Position numbers and translations under genes: made by a program
Notes under the pieces: generated by a model
The model's input: only the letters and a program-made list of their open reading frames with translations
Databases searched by the model: none
Told to the model about the DNA's origin: nothing
Assembly (NCBI GenBank): GCA_025603075.1
Contig: MU626343.1
Coordinates: 23,599-87,598, forward strand
DNA from: Neoconidiobolus thromboides FSU 785
Taxonomy: Eukaryota; Entomophthoromycota; Entomophthoromycetes; Entomophthorales; Neoconidiobolaceae
Reading direction: 5' to 3'
Length of the DNA: 64,000 bases
In this document: positions 55,570 to 64,000 of the stretch, piece after piece
How the letters are laid out: every line of letters starts with the position of its first letter
How positions within the stretch are numbered: position 1 is the stretch's first letter

Positions 55570-57249
55570 ATGATCAATAACTTAGATGAAGAATTTGTTA
55601 TAAAAAACAAAGAAGTTGCATTTAAAGCAGAAGAATTAGGAGCGCGACGGATGGCCAGTATTCGTAGTATAATGAGTCGAAAAGAATTATGGACAAGTTA
55701 CGCAGGGATCTTTTTAATCTCCTATATAACTTCTTTAGAAGGTGATCTTAGATCAGATCTGTTAAACATAGCCTTGAGTGATTTTCAAACCAATTCTTTA
55801 ACCAGTATCTTTTTTTTGGTTACTAATTTAATAGGTTTGATTTTAATCCCATTGTATTCCAAATTGACGGATTATTTTGGACGTATTGAAATGTATTTTG
55901 TTGCTTTATCGTTTTATTTATTAGGCTTGACGCTTATCTCTTTTGCTAATTTATTTCCTGTGTATTATGCTGGCTGGTTAATTACAAACATTGGTGCTAC
56001 TGGTTATGAAAGTATTAAATTAATTATAATAGCTGATTTGAGTTCATTAGCAAATCGAGCCAACTTAAGTGTTTTAGATTCAATACCTGTTGTTATCAAC
56101 AGTTGGGTTGGTTCTTTACTTTTAACCCCAATCTCTGAAAATCTTGGGTGGCGATGGGGTAGTCTAATTCCAATTATTGCTTTTGTTCCATGTATTGGTT
56201 TATTTTTTGGGACCATGTTTTATTTACAACGTAAAGCTAGAAGACAAACAGACACTTTTATAAGTATTAAATGCTTTGGAATTCTTAATGGTTTAAAAAA
56301 TGTTTATAATGAAATTGATATTATTGGATTTGTCTTATTAATAACCAGCTTAATAATGATATTACTTCCTATAAATATCGCTGGGACTTTAGAAGATGGT
56401 TGGAGTACACCTAGTATGATAGCTTTAATGGTGGTTGGAGGTATTTTGTTTATGGGATTACTATTATGGGAAAGTGATTATGCCAAGCTTCCCTTAATTC
56501 CTTTAGAACTGTTAAAGACAAAAACCACATTAGGGGCCATTTTAATATTATCCTTATCTGCTATGGATGCTGGTTTGAATTGGCAGTATTTTTATTTATA
56601 TTTTATGATTACTCGTAAATTAGATCCAACGAGTGCTTCTTTGCTATTCAAAGGATATCAAATGTGTTATTTAATTTCTGGACTTATTACTGGAATTTTA
56701 ATTAAAAAAAATTATAACTTCAAATATATTTTGATTGTTGGCGCTGGTTTAAATTGTATAGCTTTAGGAACAATGATATCAGCAAGGTTTCCACATTCAA
56801 GTGAAGTTGCCATTCATGCAACTCAATCTATTGCAGGGATAGGACAAGCTATCTTAGATATATGTGTGGTTATAGCTTATCAAGGTTCGGTAAATAGAAA
56901 AGACGTAGCAACTATAACTAGTATTGCTCAAATTTTTCGTGGAGTTTCTACTGCCTTTGGTGGTACATTAGCAGGTATGATTTGGAATCAAGTGATACCT
57001 GAATTTATTAACCAAAAGGTAAAAGGTGAAATTGATCTTACTAGAACTATGAATGAGATTAGTTATGTTCGGGATTTACCAGATAGCCAATTTGAGCAAG
57101 TAGTAGCAGCATTTGGGGATGGGCAGATGATTATTTCTGCTATATCTTGTGGATTAGCTGGATTGGGGTTTTTAATTGCTATTTTTATGATTAAGCCCAT
57201 TGATGTTTATGACAAGCAAAGGTTTGATGGTAGAATAACCGATGATTAA
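55570..57249 (+). CDS. Major facilitator transporter, siderophore-iron transporter-like
   Basis: Single exon, 559 aa, start ATG 55570 preceded by AT-rich leader. A charged N-tail leads into about 14 hydrophobic segments, the number typical of fungal siderophore-type MFS (Arn/Sit1/Mir, S. pombe Str1). Family-like features: LWTSYAGIFLISYITSLEGD in helix 1, LTDYFGRIEMYFVALSFYLLG after helix 2 (the MFS loop motif), GLNWQYFYLYFMIT in the second half and a long C-terminal loop (IPEFINQKVKGEIDLTRTMN) before the last helix. The likely role is uptake of ferric siderophores through the plasma membrane; substrate is inferred from family resemblance only. Two TGATAA sites (55392-55397 and 55465-55470) could bind GATA-type iron regulators. 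The lack of introns is unlike most neighbours. Confidence 0.85.
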   Translation: MINNLDEEFVIKNKEVAFKAEELGARRMASIRSIMSRKELWTSYAGIFLISYITSLEGDLRSDLLNIALSDFQTNSLTSIFFLVTNLIGLILIPLYSKLTDYFGRIEMYFVALSFYLLGLTLISFANLFPVYYAGWLITNIGATGYESIKLIIIADLSSLANRANLSVLDSIPVVINSWVGSLLLTPISENLGWRWGSLIPIIAFVPCIGLFFGTMFYLQRKARRQTDTFISIKCFGILNGLKNVYNEIDIIGFVLLITSLIMILLPINIAGTLEDGWSTPSMIALMVVGGILFMGLLLWESDYAKLPLIPLELLKTKTTLGAILILSLSAMDAGLNWQYFYLYFMITRKLDPTSASLLFKGYQMCYLISGLITGILIKKNYNFKYILIVGAGLNCIALGTMISARFPHSSEVAIHATQSIAGIGQAILDICVVIAYQGSVNRKDVATITSIAQIFRGVSTAFGGTLAGMIWNQVIPEFINQKVKGEIDLTRTMNEISYVRDLPDSQFEQVVAAFGDGQMIISAISCGLAGLGFLIAIFMIKPIDVYDKQRFDGRITDD

Positions 57250-57502
57250 TAATTTTAAATAGCTTCAATTGGAATTTTAGTGTAGTTTTGTTTTTACTAT
57301 TTATATAAACATAGTGCTTTATAGTTAATAAGTTTATTTTTATCATTATTTGTAGTTTACTAAAAGTTTGAAAAATTATGAATTCAATAGAAGTTCAATA
57401 ATATTTAGCATTTAATAAAAATATGATATATAAAATAAATATATTATTTTTTTACTTTTAATTATTGCTTTATAATCTACAACCTAATATTACTACGATT
57501 TA
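57250..57502. other. Intergenic, AT-rich
   Basis: 3' of the transporter; nothing recognised. Confidence 0.4.
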
Positions 57503-57610
57503 ATATACGAGCGCGTTTTTTTAGCTTCTTCGCTTTTTTCATCTTTTAATTGCTATTTAAACGGAAAAATTGTTAGTAAAATTCTCAAACACAAAAACAC
57601 ATCCCTATAT
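57503..57610 (-). mobile_element. MITE copy 37
   Basis: ATATACGAGCGCG start (diverged), CATCCCTATAT end; centre TTAATTGCTATTTAAACGG. Confidence 0.78.
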
Positions 57611-57956
57611 TAAATGTCAGTTTATTAGTTATGATATAATTTAACATAATTAATATACAAAAGCCCTGAATTATGCTTTGATCATGGAAAATACTATTGG
57701 TATTTCTTCAAACAAAAGTTTTTAGCAATAATAAGTCATCAAGTTAACTAAAGTTATCTCACTTACATTAATCATGAAATAGCCATTGATGGCGCTAACA
57801 GCAATATTAAAAATTGGATAAAAATCTTCCCCTAAGCGGAACACTATTGGCTTACTCAGCTTAGGTATCCTTTTGGTGCGTAATTTATATTCATTTTAGT
57901 ACAAAGAAAATATATAAGAATTATGAGAAGTCCACTTTCATTAACTCATAACTAGT

Positions 57957-58065
57957 GTATGGAGATGTATTGCTGTATTCAAGATTTTTACTAATAACTT
58001 TTCCACTTGAATAGCCCGCTTAAAAGATAGAAAAAGTAATGAAGCCAAGGAAAACACCCTCATAT
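57957..58065 (+). mobile_element. MITE copy 38
   Basis: GTATGGAGATG to ACACCCTCATAT with a two-base expansion at the centre (GAATAGCCCGCTTAAAAG). Confidence 0.82.
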
Positions 58066-58534
58066 TAATATTTGTATATTGACTAAAATGCCAACAGGAT
58101 CTTTAATATAATGTAGAAGTATTTTTGTTTTTATTTTCAGTTGAGTAATTCCTAATTATTCTCATACAATTCTACCAGATCAATTCCTCCAGAACTTAGT
58201 TAATTGATATGTATATGATCCATTGATAGGAGTTATATAGTAGATCAGATTTAATGTCTTTTAAACAGTTTAACATGTAACTTTGCTTTGCCACAGATAA
58301 ATAAGAATTCATAAAACAAATTAGTGGATCAGATTAAGTTGATAAATATTTATTCATTGAAGCTACATTAATAGATTTAAAATAAACTGTTAGTACATAA
58401 GTAATTGGGATAAGTTTCTCATATATTTAATATACTATTATTTAAAACTAGTGATTTATTAACTATACCCGCGACTAAAATAAGTTTTATATTTGAGATA
58501 TCATTCTTTACGTAAAAATTAGTAAAGTTAAAAC
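58066..58534. other. Intergenic, AT-rich
   Basis: Nothing recognised. Confidence 0.45.
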
Positions 58535-58640
58535 AATGGGGATGTATTTTTATGTTTAAGAATTTTACTAACAAATTTTCCGCTCAAATAGCGCTTAAAA
58601 AATGGAAAAAATAATGAAGTCAAAAAAAACACTCCCATAT
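58535..58640 (+). mobile_element. MITE copy 39
   Basis: CAATGGGGATG to ACACTCCCATAT, consensus core. Confidence 0.9.
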
Positions 58641-59357
58641 ATTACTTGCAGTTAAGATTAAAAGAAGTAAAGTTGTCTTCAAAAGTCAGGTTATCATTTA
58701 GTTTTTCGATTACTTCAAAAGTGCTGTTAGTTAATATGTTATCTTTTTCTACTTATAGTTGGTAAGGAGTTTTAAAGTTGCACTGCTCAAGGGTAGTAGT
58801 AATGGTTAATAGTATATAAATGGAGTACACAGTGGTAAAGAGAATGGTTATTAAAAATGGAGTATCTAATCAACAGTTTCTTTTAATTAGTATATTATAT
58901 ACTCTTCAACTTAGATATAAAACAATGATAATATTAAATCCTGTTTTATTTTTTGAATGTTCTTTTTTAATCTTTTATACCTGTATTTATCAAAGTTAAA
59001 GGAGCTATATAATATAACTTTAAATTTCACAATAAGGAAATAAAATTTCAACATAAATATGAATTACATAATGGTTAAAATAATTGAATTGTATATTTTT
59101 ATAAAACTATTATTTAAATGATTTAAATACTTGATTGTACATTTTTTATATTTTAAAAGTTACATTGAAATTAAATAGTCGTTTAATTATTTGTAATATA
59201 GCTTGAAATATTTTGTAAACTCCAATTATATATTTGATGTGATCTAACACATTATTTTAAATTGTTCAAGTCAGTATAGAAAATCAAATAAAAAATTTAT
59301 TAGAACGAATAAAAGAGAAGTACATAAAATAAAATAGAAAGAAGAAAAGAAATAAGG
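58641..59357. other. Intergenic, 3' of the Nud1/Cdc11-like gene
   Basis: AT-rich; nothing recognised. Confidence 0.45.
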
Positions 59358-62300
59358 TTACCATCTTTTACCCAAAAACTTTGATAAATTTGGAAACCAA
59401 GCTTTAAAGGCCCAAAACAATACTTTAGTTTGCTGATCACTTTTAAAACTTTCAAGTAAAGGGTTAAACCTAAATGAATGAATAAAAATAAATAATATAA
59501 TATAACAAATATTAATACCTTAAATCTAAACAGGTAAGATTTACATTTTTACAGTTGATAAATGCTTCGATATTATTTATCAAATTATTTTTTAAAGATA
59601 AAAAGAATAATTGATTAGGAATAATTTCTTTTTCCAGTCTAATTTGATTATCATTGGCTTCCAAAGCAATTAAATTATTGCATTTATCTAAAATAAAGTT
59701 TGGTATACAACTCAACTTATTATCTGAGATATCTAAATATTGTAAATTTATAAACATAACTGGATCCCATTGTTCAAGGAGAGAGAATACAGAAGGTGAA
59801 TCTAGGTAATATAAATATACATTTAAATTTAAATATGAATAATAATTTACTTTTGGAAATCAAATATTTCAAATTGGATGGTGTAGTAGAAATAGAAGAC
59901 ATATTCTTTGTCGCATTAAACTTTGAGTAAGAAAGGCTTAAAAAGTGAATATTTTTTAAATCATTAAAAGGAGGCAAAGTAAAATTATTTAAATTATTTA
60001 AACTTAATTTTTTTAAGTTTGAACATGTTAATTTTAAACAAGGTAATTTTGAAATAGAAGTGCCACTTAAATTCAGTTTGATTAAATTATTGTTTTGTCC
60101 ATAAACACGAGTTATATTATTATTGTTTGCTTTGATACTTTCTAATCTACTAGGACTTAATTTTAACTTCGTTAGTTGGTTATTTTCTAAGTTTATTCGT
60201 TTTAGGTTAGGCCTAAAACATGCTCTGATTAACTTGTTATTATAATCATGTCATATTAAATACTTACATAATTTGATTTAAAGTAGAGAATGAAATATCA
60301 TTTAACGAATTATATGAAATATCAAAATCAACAAGATTTAAAAATGTGCCATAGATAACAGTAATGTTATTATGACTTAAATTTAAATGCTTCAGATTTT
60401 TAAGTTGATGAAATACTAAAAATAGAACTAATTAATACAAAATTATTATATTGTTATTAAATAATAATTACCTTTCATATCTTTAAGTTTACAATATTTT
60501 AACTTAACAGAAGCCAAATGGTCCATAGACATAAAATAAAAATTCCAATAATTAAAATCTATTGAATCCATAGAGTCTTCCCTTTCTAGATCATATGTCT
60601 GTGTATGTTTATCTACCATTAACTTCATTGTATTATTTAATGAGTAGCTCTTTTTTGGAAAGGAACAATCCAAACTGTCGTTGACATTAATACTTTGTTT
60701 ACTACTACCTTCTTTATTACTATTAGATAAGCGACTATTCATTTCATCGTTATATCCCTTAGCATGGTTTTTGGTAACTTAAATAGAGTTAACATTTAAA
60801 TTTAACTTTTAATATAATTTATCCTTACTATTTATTTCTAAGCTCTTTTTTTTATTTAATATTTTATTTTCTTTGTTTTTGTTTTTATTTAAGAATGCTT
60901 TTAAATCCAATTCCTCTTCATCTTCTTCATTGTCTGAGTCCTTATTATCATTACTATCAACACTTGATATACTTTCATTTAATTGGGTTTTATTATTTAA
61001 GAATTCCGTCAGACTTTCTTCTTCCTCTTCTTCTTGGTTTAAATTGTCTTTTAGTAAATTATCGATATTACTTTTATGGTCATTTAAGTTGTTACTTAAG
61101 GTAGCTGGCTTGTCTTTATTTAAAAAGGCATTCAAATCCAAATCTAAATCTAAGTTAGCATTTTCTTGATTTTGCTTCAAGTACTTGTTTAGTTCCACTT
61201 TTCTTTTGATATTATTTGTATTTGTATTTAATATGTTACTATTGGTATTGATATTTAATATACTACTGCTATTGTTCAATATATTGTTGTTGTTCCCTTT
61301 AGCAGCATTTATCATATTTTTAAATTCTGTGCTATTTAATTTAAGTGTTTTGATTGACTTGAATGGATCGTCTTCATCTTCCATCAATGGCTTCCACTTT
61401 AAATTTAACGAATCAAATTTCATATTATTAACTAGTTTCGGTACATTGCCTAATTGATGGGGTTGAATCAATACAGGATAAGAATCCAAATAGTAATATG
61501 GTAAAATTCCATATTTCTTCAATTGTTCTGCTACCCTATCTGGCCCTAATTTACTTTGTTTCGTTTTGAAAAATTCTTCCCATAATTCCATACTAATAGG
61601 ACTATTATTTTTAATCTTACTGTTAGTATTATTATTATTATTACTGAGGTTCATTTCCTTCCTAAAGCTATTGGTGATTATCTCATTTGTAATCATCTGT
61701 TTTGGTTGATTTTGATTGGGTGTAGCTAAATTATTACTCTTTTTAGATAAAGTGGAACTGGATCTTGGTTCGCTTAGATCACCGATCTCTAAGGGCAGCT
61801 CTTTGAGCCAATCATGTTCATTGATATCTTCATCGAATGAGAAAGAATTGTTTTGATTAACATATTCCCCTTCGTTAATTGCACTGCATTCACTTTCACT
61901 TTGCATCTTTAGCCATTCCCAAGTGGGTGGGTGCGGAGTTAACATTCGAAATGGACTTGGGCGATTACTTAATTGAGCACTCAAGTTGGGGGCAGATACC
62001 ATCCTCTTAATTCCTTTCTCTGAGGAAGAACCTTGAGATAAAGAAGATGTTTTATCGCTTTCACTACCATCTAACTGATTTAATAATTGACTTAAATTAT
62101 TTTGTGTATCTAAATCATACTGCGAAGGGAATAATTCTAAATTGCTAGTGTTACTCGTTTTATTATTAATTCTCCCCCCCTCATTACTTACACTTCGTTT
62201 CATTTTTTCTTCTTTTATTAAACCTTGGGGCGCAGTATGTGGTCGATCTGGTACTTCTTTAATATTCAAATTAAATGGCAAATTTCTTGGCTCTAAAGTG

Positions 62301-62833
62301 TATGGACTTGGATCCCTACTATTTAGCTTAAAATGAACACCACGGTGAGCAGAAATCCTTCTTAAAGGGGAAGCTAACAACTTGCCATTACTTAAACAAG
62401 GAGCTAAATTTGGGCTATTTTTAACCAAAGGAATTTTGCTTGGGGATACATTTTTCATGATCTTTTCTTTGGGTTTCTCAAACATGACTTCAAGGCTCAA
62501 TGGTGTAAAAAAGTCCTTGTTCTTCATATTCCATTTTAATTTGCTTTCTTTATTAGCTTTAATCGTGGATTGCGATTTAATACTGTCATTTTTATTTTCA
62601 TGAATGACTAAAGTTCCTCCTTCTTGCAATGTCTTTATAGCTGAGAATGAGATAGTAGTGGGTTTACCTATTGTGTTGATCTTTACAGTACCATACCCTC
62701 GTTTCTTTCTGACACTTTGATTTTTTAATTCTTCAACTTTTTCTTCACTATCTCTTTTTATTTCCTCTTCTTCTTTTGATTCTTCTTCTATCCAGTCTTC
62801 GCTTAACTCTTCAGTTTCCCATGGCTTCCTCAT
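59358..62833 (-). CDS. Leucine-rich repeat scaffold of the mitotic-exit/septation network, Nud1/Cdc11-like
   Basis: Six exons (60829-62833, 60472-60777, 60268-60415, 59851-60212, 59519-59801, 59358-59469; introns 51, 56, 55, 49 and 49 nt); 1071 aa. The opening KPWETEELSEDWIEEE is like the N-terminal block of Nud1/Cdc11/centriolin-type proteins. Residues about 40-670 are disordered, Ser/Asn/Asp-rich with DLDLNAFLNK-type acidic repeats. The C-terminal 330 residues form leucine-rich repeats (LKNLKHLNLSHNNI, LKRINLENNQLTKL, LQYLDISDNKLSCIPNF, CKNVNLTCLDLR) closed by a cap FNPLLESFK...FWAFKAWFP. Such proteins sit at the spindle pole body and recruit the GTPase and kinase module that triggers cytokinesis. 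Assignment rests on architecture and the N-terminal block, so another large LRR scaffold is possible. Confidence 0.8.
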
Positions 62834-63241
62834 TTTAGGGGATGTATTTATAGAATAAAATAGAACATTATTTTTTTACTGTTTTTTTACTAAACAATAT
62901 TTATAGCTAAGCCTTATTGGCTGGTTCGAACCATTTTATAAATGGATAAATTTTGGTTGTATTAATTTGTAAATTGAAGTTTATTCTTATTCCTTCGGTC
63001 TTACAAAGTTAAAACAACCAAAAAATACAATATCCTTGTTAAATAGCTCAACTATTGTAAAATTATTCAAAATGCTCAAATGCTCAATCTTCCAAAATTC
63101 CCAATATATTTTTACCTATTATTGTATAATTACAGCTATTTATGCCATTTTTTTAAATAATTCCTACCTTCCCATAACTCTAGAGCCTGATAAAATCACC
63201 AAAAATCCAACTTAATAAGTAACTTTTAGAAATGCTCTTTA
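62834..63241. other. Intergenic, 5' of the Nud1/Cdc11-like gene
   Basis: Nothing recognised; AT-rich. Confidence 0.45.
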
Positions 63242-63331
63242 ACATGGGGATGTTTTTTGAAATTTTATTAGTAATTTTTCGACCCAAATAACATTTAAAA
63301 TCAAAAAAGTAATCAAAAAAAATCCTTATAT
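63242..63331 (+). mobile_element. MITE copy 40, eroded
   Basis: ACATGGGGATGTTTTTTGAA start and CAAATAACATTTAAAATCA core; shortened by about 15 bp and ending AATCCTTATAT. Confidence 0.65.
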
Positions 63332-63602
63332 GATTGAAATTATACTGTCATATCAACAATGACTTAAACTTGTATTAGTAGAAAGTTGATTTGAGATTAT
63401 AATTTGAGTTTATTAAAATTATTAACCTATTTTAGCTGAATTTTTTAATTCCTAAGAATATTTTTATGCTGTTTATTTTAAATCAGATATATTTTAATAT
63501 CTATATTTAAGGTTGTTTATTTTTAGTTTAAAAAGCTTTTAATAAAATCAAAAGGAAAAATATAAAAGTTGTTAAATTTAAGGTTTTTATAAAAATATAA
63601 GA

Positions 63603-63654
63603 ATGTCTAAATTCTAATTTTTTATCCGATTTTTGGAAATTTTGTATTTTAAAG
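63603..63654 (-). mobile_element. DNA transposon 3'-end fragment
   Basis: ATGTCTAAATTCTAATTTTT and TATCCGATTTTTGG...TTTTGTATTTTAAAG match the 3' terminal region of TE2/TE3 (complement of 52620-52675). Directly abuts TE4. Confidence 0.55.
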
Positions 63655-64000
63655 ATATGGGGCTGTCCTAATTGGTTTCAAAATTTACTTAGAAATCAAT
63701 CCAAATTTTAAAATTTTAAATTTGTGTCTAATATGACGGTTAAATCAAAAAGCTTAAAGTTAAATCTCTCTATTTAAAACTTATTTTAATTGTTTCCTTT
63801 TCTTAAACAGCTAATTTTCCTAACTATATGGGGATGTGTTTTTGTGTTTAAGAATTTTACTAATAATTTTTCCACTCAAATAGCGCTTAAAAGATAGAAA
63901 AAGTAATGAAGCTAAAAAAAACACCCCCATATGTTTTACGTTAATTCTGTTAGATATTTAACAGATATATAATATATAAAACTATATGATTATATAATTA
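63655..64000 (+). mobile_element. DNA transposon 5' end, TE4 (continues beyond the window)
   Basis: Starts ATATGGGGCTGTCCTAATTG and aligns, in opposite direction, with 51684 down to about 51355 (TE2 5' end). Carries MITE 41 where TE2 has none and lacks MITE 30. Confidence 0.75.
63826..63932 (+). mobile_element. MITE copy 41, inside TE4
   Basis: ATATGGGGATG to ACACCCCCATAT, consensus core AAATAGCGCTTAAAAGAT. Confidence 0.9.

Noticed and set aside
60873-62603. Ser/Leu-rich plus-strand ORFs opposite the Nud1/Cdc11-like gene
   Set aside because: They are complements of Asn/Glu/Asp-rich low-complexity coding sequence and have no independent support.
2471-63932. CRISPR array (many short repeats)
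   Set aside because: The repeats are dispersed, in both orientations, palindromic and TA-flanked, in a eukaryotic genome; no regular spacing.

Overview
This is a nuclear segment of a very AT-rich genome, almost certainly an early-diverging (zygomycete-grade) fungus. The basis is spliceosomal introns of about 47-102 nt inside mostly ordinary eukaryotic genes, two fungal Zn2Cys6 transcription factors, a fungal septation/mitotic-exit LRR scaffold, a siderophore-transporter-like MFS protein and a mitochondrial pyruvate dehydrogenase E1-alpha. The mitochondrial PDH argues against anaerobic Neocallimastigomycota and Microsporidia. Tandem secreted trypsins would suit an insect-associated lineage such as Entomophthoromycotina, but that placement is inference. 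Exon-intron structures were worked out by hand; for the intact genes listed, every exon sum is a multiple of three and the protein reads through without stops.

Layout. 0-4 kb: partial WD40-like protein (-), then a secreted DJ-1/PfpI protein (-). 5-8 kb: a solo LTR and a wrecked DNA transposon. 8.6-9.9 kb: PDH E1-alpha (-). 11.6-15.6 kb: two tandem trypsins (+). 15.7-16.7 kb: Bsd2/NDFIP-type membrane adaptor (-). 19-24.5 kb: a GST-like relic, three decayed profilin copies and many short repeats. 25.2-27.2 kb: Zn2Cys6 factor 1 (+). 28.9-36.2 kb: compact, repeat-free housekeeping block (PRCC-like +, Mdp1-like phosphatase -, Dis3/Rrp44 -, DUF4272-like protein -). 38.0 kb: a fourth profilin pseudogene. 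39.5-42.5 kb: SAPS-family PP2A/PP6 regulator (-). 44.0-46.2 kb: Zn2Cys6 factor 2 (+). 46.8-52.7 kb: nested transposon cluster with a 395-nt assembly gap. 53.1 kb: tRNA-Val(AAC). 55.6-57.2 kb: intronless MFS transporter (+). 59.4-62.8 kb: Nud1/Cdc11-like scaffold (-). The window ends inside another transposon copy.

The most striking content is mobile. A hairpin MITE of about 105 bp, ending in ATATGGGGATGT-type termini, occurs about 41 times (three of these are half copies), roughly once per 1.6 kb, and is absent from intact coding exons. A longer element (fragments at 5.9-8.0, 27.6-28.0, 47.5-52.7 and 63.6-64.0 kb) has nearly the same terminal bases and encodes pieces of what looks like a DDE-type transposase, making it the natural candidate for the autonomous partner. 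Several MITEs sit inside copies of this transposon, and neighbouring copies preserve the matching empty sites, so insertion events can be read directly and point to duplication of TA (or ATAT). Six copies of a third repeat have TG...CA ends and, in two cases, exact 4-bp flanking duplications, as expected of solo LTRs.

The genes do not form a pathway. Housekeeping functions (RNA decay, splicing-related PRCC, phosphatase regulation, mitotic exit, PDH) sit in repeat-poor islands. Secreted or accessory genes (trypsins, DJ-1-like, GST relic, profilin relics) sit among the repeats.
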